From the NCBI RefSeq assembly GCF_018070025.1, contig NZ_JAGPYQ010000001.1:2232001-2296000 (forward strand): DNA of 64,000 bases, written 5' to 3'. Below, in pieces: positions 9,071-16,959 of this stretch. The position numbers and the translations under genes are program-made. Numbering within the stretch: the stretch's first letter is position 1; every line of letters begins with the position of its first letter. The notes under the pieces were generated by a model. The model worked only from the letters and a program-made list of their open reading frames with translations, was not told the DNA's origin and did not search any database. Source of the DNA: Streptomyces liliiviolaceus (GTDB lineage: Bacteria > Actinomycetota > Actinomycetes > Streptomycetales > Streptomycetaceae).

Positions 9071-10384
9071 GTGCTCACCGCGTTCGCCCGGGCGTTCAAG
9101 ACGCCCGACCTGCGCAAGAAGCTGCTCTTCACGCTCGGCATCATCGTGGTCTATCGGGTGGGCACGCACATCCCGATCCCCGGTGTCGACTACAAGAACG
9201 TCCAGATCTGTATCGACAACGCGAGCCAGAACCAAGGCCTGTTCGGTCTGGTCAACATGTTCAGCGGTGGCGCTCTGCTGCAGATCACGATCTTCGCACT
9301 GGGCATCATGCCGTACATCACGGCGAGCATCATTCTGCAGCTGCTGACCGTGGTGATCCCGCGCCTGGAAGCCCTCAAGAAGGAGGGCCAGGCGGGTACG
9401 GCGAAGATCACGCAGTACACCCGTTATCTGACGGTCGCGCTGGCCATCCTGCAGGGCACCGGCCTGGTGGCCACCGCCCGCAGCGGCGCGCTCTTCACCA
9501 GCTGCCCGGTCGCCAACCAGATCGTGCCGGACCAGTCGATCTTCGTCACCATCACGATGGTCATCACCATGACCGCCGGTACGGCCGTCGTCATGTGGCT
9601 CGGTGAGCTCATCACCGACCGCGGCATCGGCAACGGCATGTCGATCCTCATGTTCATCTCGATCGCCGCCACGTTCCCGTCGGCGCTGTGGGCCATCAAG
9701 CAGCAGGGCAACCTGGCAGACGGCTGGATCGAGTTCGGCACCGTCATCGCGGTCGGCCTCGTCATGGTCGGCCTGGTGGTCTTCGTCGAGCAGGCCCAGC
9801 GCCGCATCCCGGTCCAGTACGCGAAGCGGATGATCGGCCGCAGGTCCTACGGCGGTACGTCCACGTACATCCCGCTGAAGGTGAACCAGGCGGGCATCAT
9901 CCCTGTGATCTTTGCCTCCTCGCTGCTCTACATCCCGGCGCTGGTGGCCCAGTTCGCAGGTGGGACCTCGGGCTGGAAGACCTGGATCGAGCAGAACCTC
10001 ACCAAGGGCGACCACCCGATCTACATCGCCACCTACTTCCTGCTGATCGTGTTCTTCGCCTTCTTCTACGTGGCCATCTCCTTCAACCCCGAAGAAGTCG
10101 CGGACAACATGAAGAAGTATGGTGGCTTCATCCCGGGCATCCGGGCCGGCCGACCGACCGCTGAGTACCTGGGATACGTACTCAACCGGATCACCTGGCC
10201 GGGTTCGCTGTATCTGGGCCTGATCGCTCTCGTACCGACGATGGCGTTGGTTGGTTTCGGGGCAAACCAGAACTTCCCGTTCGGTGGCACCAGCATCCTG
10301 ATCATCGTGGGTGTCGGTCTTGAGACGGTGAAGCAGATCGAGAGCCAGCTCCAGCAGCGCAATTACGAAGGGTTCCTCCGCTGA
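9071..10384 (+). CDS. secY: Protein translocase subunit SecY
   Basis: SecY is the membrane channel of the Sec translocon. The 437-aa protein has the expected ten hydrophobic segments, beginning with LRKKLLFTLGIIVVYRVGTH and including the plug-side motif SGGALLQITIFALGIMPYI region and the cytosolic loop RRIPVQYAKRMIGRR used for SecA/ribosome contact. GTG start with AGGAGGC at ideal spacing. The stop overlaps the adk ATG (CTGATGC), so the two are coupled, as in many bacteria. Confidence 0.97.
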   Translation: MLTAFARAFKTPDLRKKLLFTLGIIVVYRVGTHIPIPGVDYKNVQICIDNASQNQGLFGLVNMFSGGALLQITIFALGIMPYITASIILQLLTVVIPRLEALKKEGQAGTAKITQYTRYLTVALAILQGTGLVATARSGALFTSCPVANQIVPDQSIFVTITMVITMTAGTAVVMWLGELITDRGIGNGMSILMFISIAATFPSALWAIKQQGNLADGWIEFGTVIAVGLVMVGLVVFVEQAQRRIPVQYAKRMIGRRSYGGTSTYIPLKVNQAGIIPVIFASSLLYIPALVAQFAGGTSGWKTWIEQNLTKGDHPIYIATYFLLIVFFAFFYVAISFNPEEVADNMKKYGGFIPGIRAGRPTAEYLGYVLNRITWPGSLYLGLIALVPTMALVGFGANQNFPFGGTSILIIVGVGLETVKQIESQLQQRNYEGFLR

Positions 10385-11073
10385 TGCGAATCGTCCTCGT
10401 CGGGCCGCCCGGGGCGGGCAAGGGAACGCAGGCCGCGTTCCTCGCCAAGAACCTGTCGATCCCGCACATCTCCACGGGCGACCTCTTCCGTGCGAACATC
10501 AGCCAGCAGACCGACCTGGGCAAACTGGCGAAGTCGTACATGGACGAGGGCAACCTCGTGCCTGACGAGGTCACCATCGCGATGGCCAAGGACCGCATGG
10601 AGCAGCCGGACGCCGTGAACGGCTTCCTGCTCGACGGCTTCCCGCGGAACGTCTCGCAGGCCGAGGCGCTTGACCAGGCCCTCAAGGCCGATGGTGTGGA
10701 ACTCGACGGGGTGCTCGACCTGGAGGTCCCCGAGGACGAGGTGGTCAAGCGCATCGCCGGCCGCCGCATCTGCCGCAACGATTCGAGTCACGTCTTCCAC
10801 GTGACGTACAGCCCGCCGAAGAAGGAAGGCGTCTGCGACGTCTGCGACGGCGAGCTGTACCAGCGCGACGACGACACCGAGGAGACCGTCCGCAAGCGCC
10901 TGGAGGTCTACCACACCCAGACCGAGCCGATCATCGACTACTACGGGGCCCAGGGCCTCGTGGTGACGATCTCGGCCCTCGGCAAGGTGGACGAGGTCAC
11001 CAAGCGCGCGATGGACGCCCTCAAGGGTCAGTCCGAGGACAAGAACGACAGCCGGGGCGACGGCGACAAGTAG
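10384..11073 (+). CDS. adk: Adenylate kinase
   Basis: Interconverts ATP + AMP and 2 ADP. P-loop GPPGAGKGTQ at residues 7-16, AMP-binding STGDLFR (30-36) and LLDGFPRN (82-89). The LID (about 127-164) carries C130, H136, C151 and C154, resembling a zinc-binding long-type LID but with an atypical first half: no CxxC, instead C-x5-H. 229 aa including a hydrophilic tail. The ATG overlaps the secY stop. Confidence 0.97.
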   Translation: MRIVLVGPPGAGKGTQAAFLAKNLSIPHISTGDLFRANISQQTDLGKLAKSYMDEGNLVPDEVTIAMAKDRMEQPDAVNGFLLDGFPRNVSQAEALDQALKADGVELDGVLDLEVPEDEVVKRIAGRRICRNDSSHVFHVTYSPPKKEGVCDVCDGELYQRDDDTEETVRKRLEVYHTQTEPIIDYYGAQGLVVTISALGKVDEVTKRAMDALKGQSEDKNDSRGDGDK

Positions 11074-11174
11074 TCGTCCCGACCGGTTCGGCCGCGGTGC
11101 CCTCCAGGGGCGCCGCGGCCGTACTGTTGTGTACGTAACCCAGTAGGCAGAGAAGACGGAGAGCGCGGGCCCCC

Positions 11175-12011
11175 ATGGTGCAGATCAAGACCCCCGAGCA
11201 GATCGCCAAGATGCGTGAGGCGGGCCTGGTCGTCGCCGCCGTCCACAGTGCGACGCGGGAAGCCGCGGTACCCGGTGCCACGACCCGGGATCTCGACCAG
11301 GTCGCCCGCAAGGTGCTCGACGAGCACGGCGCGAAGTCGAACTTTCTGGGCTACGGCGGCTTCCCCGCCACGATCTGCACCTCGGTGAACGAGGTCGTCG
11401 TCCATGGCATCCCGACCGACGACGTCGTCCTGAAGGACGGCGACATCATCTCGATCGACGCCGGCGCGATCATCGACGGCTGGCACGGGGACGCGGCGTT
11501 CACCGCCTTCGTGGGCTCCGGTCACGCTCCGGAGCTCCTTGAGCTGTCCCGGGTGACCGAGGAGTCGATGTGGGCCGGGATCGCGGCGATGAAGCTGGGG
11601 AACCGGCTCGTCGACGTCTCCCGGGCGATCGAGACGTACATCCGGCGTCAGCCGAAGCCCGGTGGCGGCAAGTACGGCATCGTCGAGGACTACGGCGGCC
11701 ACGGCATCGGGACCGAGATGCACATGGATCCGCACCTGCTGAACTACGTCGAGCGCCGGCGGGGCAAGGGGCCGAAGCTGGTGGCCGGGTTCTGCCTCGC
11801 GATCGAGCCGATGGTTTCGCTGGGGACGCCTCGCACGGAGGTGCTGTCGGACGACTGGACCGTCATCACGACGGACGGTACGTGGTCGTCCCACTGGGAG
11901 CACTCCGTCGCTCTGACGGATGAGGGGCCGCTCGTCCTTACGTCTCCTGACGGGGGTCGCGCGAAGCTCGCCGAGTATGGGATCACTGCTGCGCCTGATC
12001 CCCTGGCGTAG
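11175..12011 (+). CDS. map: Methionine aminopeptidase, type I
   Basis: Removes N-terminal Met from nascent proteins. The pita-bread fold metal ligands are all visible: two Asp in ISIDAGAIIDGWHGDAA (about 95-111), His in GGHGIGTEMH, Glu in LAIEPMVSLG and Glu in WSSHWEHSVALT. It has 278 aa, without an N-terminal zinc-finger extension. Third gene of the secY-adk-map cluster, 101 nt after adk, with GGAGAGCG upstream. Confidence 0.97.
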   Translation: MVQIKTPEQIAKMREAGLVVAAVHSATREAAVPGATTRDLDQVARKVLDEHGAKSNFLGYGGFPATICTSVNEVVVHGIPTDDVVLKDGDIISIDAGAIIDGWHGDAAFTAFVGSGHAPELLELSRVTEESMWAGIAAMKLGNRLVDVSRAIETYIRRQPKPGGGKYGIVEDYGGHGIGTEMHMDPHLLNYVERRRGKGPKLVAGFCLAIEPMVSLGTPRTEVLSDDWTVITTDGTWSSHWEHSVALTDEGPLVLTSPDGGRAKLAEYGITAAPDPLA

Positions 12012-12061
12012 GTCGCGCCCTCCGGGGAGGGGGTCCCCTTGGGGGGCGGGTGCGGGTTCGG

Positions 12062-12178
12062 TGGGGGCTTGTCGCGCAGTTCCCCGCGCCCCTAAAAGAT
12101 TGCGCCGTTCCCCGCGCCCCTGAAGGGACTGCGCCCCTCCAACGGCAAAAGACCGCGCCGTTCCCCGCGCCCCTAAAA
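12062..12178. repeat. Intergenic repeat cluster, 3 cores
   Basis: Three forward copies of TTCCCCGCGCCCC at 12080, 12108 and 12161. The first has the usual head GTGGGGGCT-GTCGCGCAG, and the later copies carry the linker AAAAGATTGCGCCG or AAAAGACCGCGCCG. It lies between the map stop and infA. The rest of 12012-12350 holds only the infA promoter region. Confidence 0.9.
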
Positions 12179-12240
12179 GCGTCCCCCTGCGGGGGTGTGT
12201 TCCGCTTAGGGATCTTGAACGTGGGGCAGACTTTCTCGAT

Positions 12241-12269
12241 TCGTCTTTCCGGGGGCCCTGGCGTAGACT
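12241..12269 (+). promoter_or_regulatory. Candidate infA promoter (-10 TAGACT)
   Basis: TAGACT at 12264-12269 is close to the principal sigma -10 of streptomycetes, with a weak TCGTCT (12241-12246) 17 nt upstream. It is about 83 nt before the infA start. The map-infA gap is large and repeat-filled, so a fresh promoter is expected here. Confidence 0.35.
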
Positions 12270-12351
12270 GACTCGTCGGCTCTCGTGCATCCGCATGTCT
12301 GCATGTGGTAAGCGCGGAGTCGATCAAGGTAGTCGATTCGAAGGGCGAAGC

Positions 12352-12573
12352 GTGGCCAAGAAGCAAGGTGCCATCGAGATCGAGGGCACTGTCGTCGAGT
12401 CTCTTCCGAACGCCATGTTCAAGGTTGAGCTCCAGAACGGCCACCAGGTTCTGGCACACATCAGCGGCAAGATGCGTATGCACTACATCCGCATCCTCCC
12501 TGACGACCGGGTCGTGGTGGAGTTGTCTCCTTACGACCTGACGCGTGGCCGGATCGTCTACCGGTACAAGTAG
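12352..12573 (+). CDS. infA: Translation initiation factor IF-1
   Basis: IF-1 blocks the A site during initiation and stimulates IF-2 and IF-3. I choose GTG 12352 (73 aa, [20 protein letters not shown]) because AAGGGCGAA is upstream and IF-1 begins here. An in-frame ATG at 12295 would add 19 residues with no family match. The OB-fold core [20 protein letters not shown] is intact. It precedes rpmJ and rpsM, as usual in actinobacteria. Confidence 0.96.
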   Translation: MAKKQGAIEIEGTVVESLPNAMFKVELQNGHQVLAHISGKMRMHYIRILPDDRVVVELSPYDLTRGRIVYRYK

Positions 12574-12630
12574 ATCTTGCCTGTGCCCCGCTTCCGCGGG
12601 GTGGTGGCACTGACCCGGAGAACCTCACCA

Positions 12631-12744
12631 ATGAAGGTCAAGCCGAGCGTCAAGAAGATCTGCGACAAGTGCAGGGTGATCCGCCGTCACGGCCGGGTCA
12701 TGGTCATTTGCGAAAACCCGCGCCACAAGCAGCGCCAGGGCTGA
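12631..12744 (+). CDS. rpmJ: 50S ribosomal protein L36, zinc (C+) form
   Basis: A 37-aa gene, [20 protein letters not shown] then [17 protein letters not shown]. The zinc ligands C11, C14, C27 and H32 are all present, so this is the zinc-containing form. The start follows CCGGAGAACCTCACCA, with GGAG as ribosome binding site. It lies in the canonical infA-rpmJ-rpsM order. Confidence 0.95.
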   Translation: MKVKPSVKKICDKCRVIRRHGRVMVICENPRHKQRQG

Positions 12745-12811
12745 CGCACGACCGCACCTTCTGCACCCGCAGAACTTCGCGCGACGCACGAACATGTTCA
12801 TACGCAGAGCC

Positions 12812-12859
12812 CGGATCGACTGTGCGCAGTGATCCGACACCCCCGGTCGGAGGCCGGGG
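12812..12859 (+). promoter_or_regulatory. Paired hairpins in the rpsM leader
   Basis: Hairpin A (12812-12836): CGGATC and ACTG pair with CAGT and GATCCG around a TGCG loop, with one bulged G. Hairpin B (12841-12859): CCCCGG pairs with CCGGGG around TCGGAGG. They fill the 216-nt gap between rpmJ and rpsM, the start of the alpha operon, whose leader in other bacteria is a translational control site. Function here is inferred only. Confidence 0.4.
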
Positions 12860-12960
12860 ACCCGGTTCGTACCGAATCTTCGAGGTGTTCGCCTCGGAAG
12901 AGGACGGCGGGCGGGAGCCGGTTCTGTGGAAGACCTCCGAACGACAACTGGAGCCATTGA

Positions 12961-13341
12961 ATGGCACGCGTTTCCGGTGTTGACATCCCGCGCGAAAAGC
13001 GCGTGGAGGTTGCCCTCACCTACGTGTTCGGCATCGGCCGGACCCTCTCGCAGAAGACGCTGGCCGACACCGGCGTCAACCCCAACACCCGCGTCCGTGA
13101 CCTCTCCGAGGAGGAGCTGGTCCGGATCCGCGAGTACGTGGACAACAACTTCAAGACCGAGGGTGACCTCCGCCGTGAGGTTCAGGCCGACATCCGCCGC
13201 AAGGTCGAGATCGGCTGCTACCAGGGTCTGCGCCACCGTCGTGGCCTGCCCGTCCACGGCCAGCGCACCAGCACGAACGCTCGTACCCGCAAGGGCCCGC
13301 GTCGCGCCATCGCCGGCAAGAAGAAGCCGGGCAAGAAGTAG
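12961..13341 (+). CDS. rpsM: 30S ribosomal protein S13
   Basis: S13 sits in the 30S head and contacts P-site tRNA. The 126-aa protein starts [20 protein letters not shown] and ends with a basic tail after [16 protein letters not shown], as in the family. ATG at 12961, preceded by GGAGCC. It begins the alpha operon, which here lacks rpsD (S4), as is usual in streptomycetes. Confidence 0.97.
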   Translation: MARVSGVDIPREKRVEVALTYVFGIGRTLSQKTLADTGVNPNTRVRDLSEEELVRIREYVDNNFKTEGDLRREVQADIRRKVEIGCYQGLRHRRGLPVHGQRTSTNARTRKGPRRAIAGKKKPGKK

Positions 13342-13410
13342 TCCTCAGCGGACAACGCTTCATCAGCGGTCTTCGCTGTAGGACCGACCACCTCCCCGTA
13401 GGAGTTATAG

Positions 13411-13815
13411 ATGCCCCCCAAGGGTCGTCAGGGCGCTGCCAAGAAGGTGCGCCGCAAGGAAAAGAAGAACGTCGCTCACGGCCACGCGCACATCAAGAGC
13501 ACGTTCAACAACACCATCGTCTCGATCACGGACCCCTCGGGCAACGTGATCTCCTGGGCCTCCGCCGGCCACGTCGGCTTCAAGGGCTCGCGCAAGTCCA
13601 CCCCCTTCGCCGCGCAGATGGCCGCCGAGTCGGCCGCCCGTCGCGCGCAGGAGCACGGCATGCGCAAGGTCGACGTCTTCGTCAAGGGTCCGGGTTCCGG
13701 TCGTGAGACCGCCATCCGTTCGCTGCAGGCGACCGGCCTTGAGGTCGGCTCGATCCAGGACGTGACGCCCACGCCGCACAACGGCTGCCGTCCGCCCAAG
13801 CGCCGTCGCGTCTGA
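13411..13815 (+). CDS. rpsK: 30S ribosomal protein S11
   Basis: S11 lies on the platform near the mRNA exit and the Shine-Dalgarno helix. The 134-aa product contains [20 protein letters not shown] and the C-terminal [18 protein letters not shown], both diagnostic. GTAGGAG supports the ATG at 13411. rpoA follows after 122 nt containing two hairpins. Confidence 0.97.
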   Translation: MPPKGRQGAAKKVRRKEKKNVAHGHAHIKSTFNNTIVSITDPSGNVISWASAGHVGFKGSRKSTPFAAQMAAESAARRAQEHGMRKVDVFVKGPGSGRETAIRSLQATGLEVGSIQDVTPTPHNGCRPPKRRRV

Positions 13816-13845
13816 CGCACGGTTGTCTTAGCTTTTCCTGGGTTC

Positions 13846-13899
13846 GGGCGGTACGGCTCTTCGGAGGCGTGCCGCCCGTACCCTTGAAGTACTCAAGGG
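13846..13899 (+). promoter_or_regulatory. Tandem hairpins between rpsK and rpoA
   Basis: Hairpin 1 (13846-13877): GGGCGGTACG pairs with CGTGCCGCCC, then an inner CTC/GAG stem closed by a TTCG tetraloop, very stable. Hairpin 2 (13881-13899): CCCTTGA pairs with TCAAGGG around AGTAC. No T-run follows either. They could be a partial terminator or RNA-processing site setting the rpoA to r-protein ratio. Confidence 0.5.
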
Positions 13900-13937
13900 C
13901 ATCAAATAGTGGGTGCCCATGACTGAAGGACTCCTTC

Positions 13938-14960
13938 ATGCTTATTGCTCAGCGTCCGTCGCTGACCGAAGAGGTCGTCGACGAATTCCGCTCCCGGTTC
14001 GTGATCGAGCCGCTGGAGCCGGGCTTCGGCTACACCCTCGGCAACTCCCTCCGTCGTACGCTCCTCTCCTCGATCCCCGGTGCCGCTGTCACCAGCATCC
14101 GGATCGACGGCGTCCTGCACGAGTTCACCACCGTGCCGGGTGTCAAGGAGGACGTCACCGACCTCATCCTCAACATCAAGCAGCTGGTCGTGTCCAGCGA
14201 GCACGATGAGCCCGTCGTCATGTACCTGCGCAAGCAGGGACCCGGTCTCGTCACCGCCGCCGACATCGCCCCGCCCGCCGGTGTCGAGGTGCACAACCCC
14301 GACCTCGTCCTCGCCACGCTCAACGGCAAGGGCAAGCTGGAGATGGAGCTGACCGTCGAGCGCGGTCGCGGTTACGTCTCCGCCGTGCAGAACAAGCAGG
14401 TCGGTCAGGAGATCGGGCGCATCCCGGTCGACTCGATCTACTCGCCGGTTCTCAAGGTCACGTACAAGGTCGAGGCGACCCGTGTCGAGCAGCGCACCGA
14501 CTTCGACAAGCTGATCGTCGACGTCGAGACCAAGCAGGCCATGCGTCCCCGTGACGCCATGGCGTCGGCCGGTAAGACCCTGGTCGAGCTGTTCGGTCTG
14601 GCGCGCGAGCTCAACATCGACGCCGAGGGCATCGACATGGGCCCGTCCCCGACGGACGCCGCCCTCGCCGCTGATCTCGCCCTGCCGATCGAGGAGCTTG
14701 AGCTCACCGTTCGGTCGTACAACTGCCTCAAGCGTGAGGGCATCCACTCCGTGGGTGAGCTCGTCGCCCGCTCCGAGGCGGACCTGCTCGACATCCGTAA
14801 CTTCGGTGCGAAGTCCATCGACGAGGTCAAGGCCAAGCTCGCGGGCATGGGTCTTGCGCTCAAGGACTCGCCTCCCGGGTTCGACCCGACCGCTGCCGCT
14901 GACGCCTTTGGCGCCGACGACGACGCGGATGCGGGCTTCGTGGAGACCGAGCAGTACTGA
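13938..14960 (+). CDS. rpoA: RNA polymerase alpha subunit
   Basis: 340-aa alpha subunit. The N-terminal domain (about 1-230) for dimerisation and beta/beta' binding includes [20 protein letters not shown] (28-47). The C-terminal domain (about 245-315) contains [20 protein letters not shown] and [20 protein letters not shown], the helix-hairpin-helix elements that touch UP elements and activators. The tail is acidic. ATG start with AAGGA upstream. Confidence 0.98.
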   Translation: MLIAQRPSLTEEVVDEFRSRFVIEPLEPGFGYTLGNSLRRTLLSSIPGAAVTSIRIDGVLHEFTTVPGVKEDVTDLILNIKQLVVSSEHDEPVVMYLRKQGPGLVTAADIAPPAGVEVHNPDLVLATLNGKGKLEMELTVERGRGYVSAVQNKQVGQEIGRIPVDSIYSPVLKVTYKVEATRVEQRTDFDKLIVDVETKQAMRPRDAMASAGKTLVELFGLARELNIDAEGIDMGPSPTDAALAADLALPIEELELTVRSYNCLKREGIHSVGELVARSEADLLDIRNFGAKSIDEVKAKLAGMGLALKDSPPGFDPTAAADAFGADDDADAGFVETEQY

Positions 14961-15000
14961 GCCGCTCCGCGAGGAGGGTTCTTCGACTGCGGGGCCGTCG

Positions 15001-15041
15001 TGGCTGGTCGCGCAGTTCCCCGCGCCCCTTCGGGGCGCGGG
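15001..15041. repeat. Intergenic repeat, 1 core, hairpin-forming
   Basis: Core TTCCCCGCGCCCC at 15016 with head TGGCTGGTCGCGCAG. Here the right flank is CTTCGGGGCGCGGG, so CCCGCGCCCC (15019-15028) pairs with GGGGCGCGGG (15032-15041). It sits inside the alpha operon, between rpoA and rplQ. Confidence 0.85.
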
Positions 15042-15044
15042 TCC

Positions 15045-15070
15045 TCCGGGGCCTTGAAAAAGGCCCCGGA
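15045..15070 (+). terminator. Hairpin between rpoA and rplQ
   Basis: Perfect 11-bp stem, TCCGGGGCCTT (15045-15055) with AAGGCCCCGGA (15060-15070), and a GAAA tetraloop. It follows directly after the repeat hairpin. There is no long T-run, so readthrough to rplQ is likely, but expression of rplQ could be reduced or uncoupled from rpoA. Confidence 0.55.
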
Positions 15071-15148
15071 TCTTCGACAGGCGATCGCCTGCTCGGACAC
15101 TGACCTCGGTACCTGATACGGCCGGGGCAGACATCAAGGAGAAAGACC

Positions 15149-15658
15149 ATGCCGAAGCCCACCAAGGGTGCCCGTATGGGCGGCAGTGCCGCGCACGAGA
15201 AGCTGCTTCTCGCGAACCTCGCGAAGTCGCTCTTCGAGCACGGCAAGATCACGACCACCGAGGCGAAGGCCCGCCGTCTGCGGCCGTACGCCGAGCGTCT
15301 GGTCACCAAGGCGAAGAAGGGCGACCTTCACAACCGCCGTCAGGTGCTGTCGGTCATCACGGACAAGAGCATCGTGCACACGCTCTTCACCGAGATCGGC
15401 CCGCGCTACGAGAACCGCCCGGGTGGCTACACCCGTATCACCAAGATCGGTAACCGTCGTGGCGACAACGCGCCCATGGCGATCATCGAGCTGGTGGAGG
15501 CCCTGACCGTGGCCCAGCAGGCTACCGGTGAGGCCGAGGCGGCGACGAAGCGCTCCGCCAAGGACGCCGAGGTCAAGGCCGAGGAGACTCAGGTCGAGGA
15601 CGCCAAGGTCGACACGGCCAAGGGTGACGAGGCTGCCGAGGAGTCCAAGGACGCGTAA
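15149..15658 (+). CDS. rplQ: 50S ribosomal protein L17 with acidic tail
   Basis: L17 contacts domain III of 23S rRNA near the tunnel exit. The core of about 120 residues starts [20 protein letters not shown] and ends near [16 protein letters not shown]. The remaining 45-50 residues form a low-complexity Ala/Glu/Lys tail ([20 protein letters not shown]) not found in shorter L17 proteins. AAGGAGAAAG ribosome binding site. A terminator follows 88 nt downstream. Confidence 0.96.
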   Translation: MPKPTKGARMGGSAAHEKLLLANLAKSLFEHGKITTTEAKARRLRPYAERLVTKAKKGDLHNRRQVLSVITDKSIVHTLFTEIGPRYENRPGGYTRITKIGNRRGDNAPMAIIELVEALTVAQQATGEAEAATKRSAKDAEVKAEETQVEDAKVDTAKGDEAAEESKDA

Positions 15659-15700
15659 GCGTTCTGCCGGGGACCGGTTGTCGTCGGCTGCGGCTTCGTC

Positions 15701-15735
15701 GTGGCTGGTCGCGCCGTTCCCCGTGCCCCTTCGGG
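15701..15735. repeat. Intergenic repeat, 1 variant core
   Basis: GTGGCTGGTCGCGCCG followed by TTCCCCGTGCCCC (15717-15729), one base different from the consensus core. It lies between rplQ and its terminator. Confidence 0.75.
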
Positions 15736-15745
15736 GGCTTGCTTG

Positions 15746-15778
15746 AGCGGGCCCGTTCCTTTTTGGAGCGGGCCCGCT
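15746..15778 (+). terminator. Terminator after rplQ
   Basis: AGCGGGCCCGTTCC (15746-15759) pairs with GGAGCGGGCCCGCT (15765-15778) with one wobble pair and a TTTTT loop, followed by TT. It likely ends the alpha operon; truA starts 26 nt later. Confidence 0.8.
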
Positions 15779-15803
15779 TTCGTGTTCCTGAGAGGATTTC
15801 TGG

Positions 15804-16661
15804 GTGAGTGACGAAGTTGCGGCCGGGCATGTGCGGATCCGGATGGACGTCTCCTACGACGGGAGCGAGTTCTCCGGCTGGGCCAAGCAGGCCAGTGGCC
15901 GCAGGACCGTGCAGGGGGAGATCGAGGACGCGTTGCGGACCGTCACGCGGTCGGGCGGCACGACCTACGAGCTGACCGTGGCCGGGCGGACCGACGCCGG
16001 CGTGCACGCCCGCGGCCAGGTGGCGCACGTCGACCTGCCCGAGGAGCTGTGGGCCGAGCACCGGGAGAAGCTGCTCAAGCGGATGGCCGGGCGGCTGCCC
16101 AAGGACGTGCGGGTGTGGTCCCTGGCCGAGGCGCCGAGCGGGTTCAACGCGCGGTTCTCGGCGATGTGGCGGCGGTACGCGTATCGCGTCACCGACAACC
16201 CCGGCGGGGTCGACCCCCTGCTGCGCAGCCATGTCCTGTGGCACGACTGGCCGCTCGACGTCGACGCCATGAATGAGGCGGCCCGGGGGCTGCTCGGCGA
16301 GTACGACTTCGCCGCCTACTGCAAGAAGCGGGAGGGTGCGACGACCATCCGTACGCTCCAGGAGCTGCGGCTCGAACGGGGGAGCGACGGCGTGATCACC
16401 GCCACCGTGCGGGCCGACGCCTTCTGCCACAACATGGTGCGGTCGCTGATCGGGGCGCTGCTCTTCGTGGGCGACGGGCACCGCGGGGCCGACTGGCCGG
16501 CGAAGGTGCTGGCCGCGGGGGTGCGGGACTCCGCCGTGCATGTGGTGCGGCCGCACGGGCTGACCCTCGAAGAGGTCGGGTATCCGGCCGACGAGCTGCT
16601 CGCCGCGCGGAACAAGGAGGCGCGGAACCGGCGGACCCTGCCGGGCGCCGCGTGTTGTTGA
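15804..16661 (+). CDS. truA: tRNA pseudouridine(38-40) synthase TruA
   Basis: Converts uridines 38-40 in tRNA anticodon arms to pseudouridine. The catalytic Asp lies in [20 protein letters not shown] (about residues 54-73). The first-strand motif [15 protein letters not shown] and the C-terminal [20 protein letters not shown] are typical. GTG start; 285 aa. Its position after rplQ is conserved in streptomycetes. Confidence 0.96.
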   Translation: MSDEVAAGHVRIRMDVSYDGSEFSGWAKQASGRRTVQGEIEDALRTVTRSGGTTYELTVAGRTDAGVHARGQVAHVDLPEELWAEHREKLLKRMAGRLPKDVRVWSLAEAPSGFNARFSAMWRRYAYRVTDNPGGVDPLLRSHVLWHDWPLDVDAMNEAARGLLGEYDFAAYCKKREGATTIRTLQELRLERGSDGVITATVRADAFCHNMVRSLIGALLFVGDGHRGADWPAKVLAAGVRDSAVHVVRPHGLTLEEVGYPADELLAARNKEARNRRTLPGAACC

Positions 16662-16959
16662 ACACCCTCGGGCGGTGCTGAGAGGTCCCGCCCCCGGCCC
16701 TGCCCCCGGCCTGCCCCCGCCTCCGTCCCGGCGTTCGCAAACCACCCCTTATCGGACTCGGTGAAATCAAGCCGTAACACGGAGCTTGGTGCCTTATATC
16801 GGACGTAAGGCGTCATGTCTGACTTCCTTGCTCACGCGAATCTTACGTACCTCTTGAAACTCGGTTATAGTTTCGCGGCCCGGCCTGTTGTTCGAATGGG
16901 GTGGCCGGGCAAGGGGCGGGGATCATCGGGCTTCTGCATGCCCGGGGGTGGGTTTTTTC
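16662..16959 (+). promoter_or_regulatory. Upstream region of the polysaccharide cassette
   Basis: This 298-nt gap is locally AT-richer than the genes around it. It holds an inverted repeat GCCTTA (16791-16796) / TAAGGC (16806-16811), two related blocks CCTTATCGGAC (16747) and CCTTATATCGGAC (16792), and a TATAGT box at 16866-16871 that could be a -10. The -35 is weak. A regulated promoter for the five-gene set is plausible but unproven. Confidence 0.35.

Noticed and set aside
12062..12178. CRISPR array
   Set aside because: Repeat spacing is irregular, copies are in both orientations in other loci, there is no leader or cas gene and the intervening sequence is itself shared between copies.
14961..15148. 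Small RNA gene between rpoA and rplQ
   Set aside because: Hairpins are explained by the repeat and a terminator-like stem; no separate promoter is visible.
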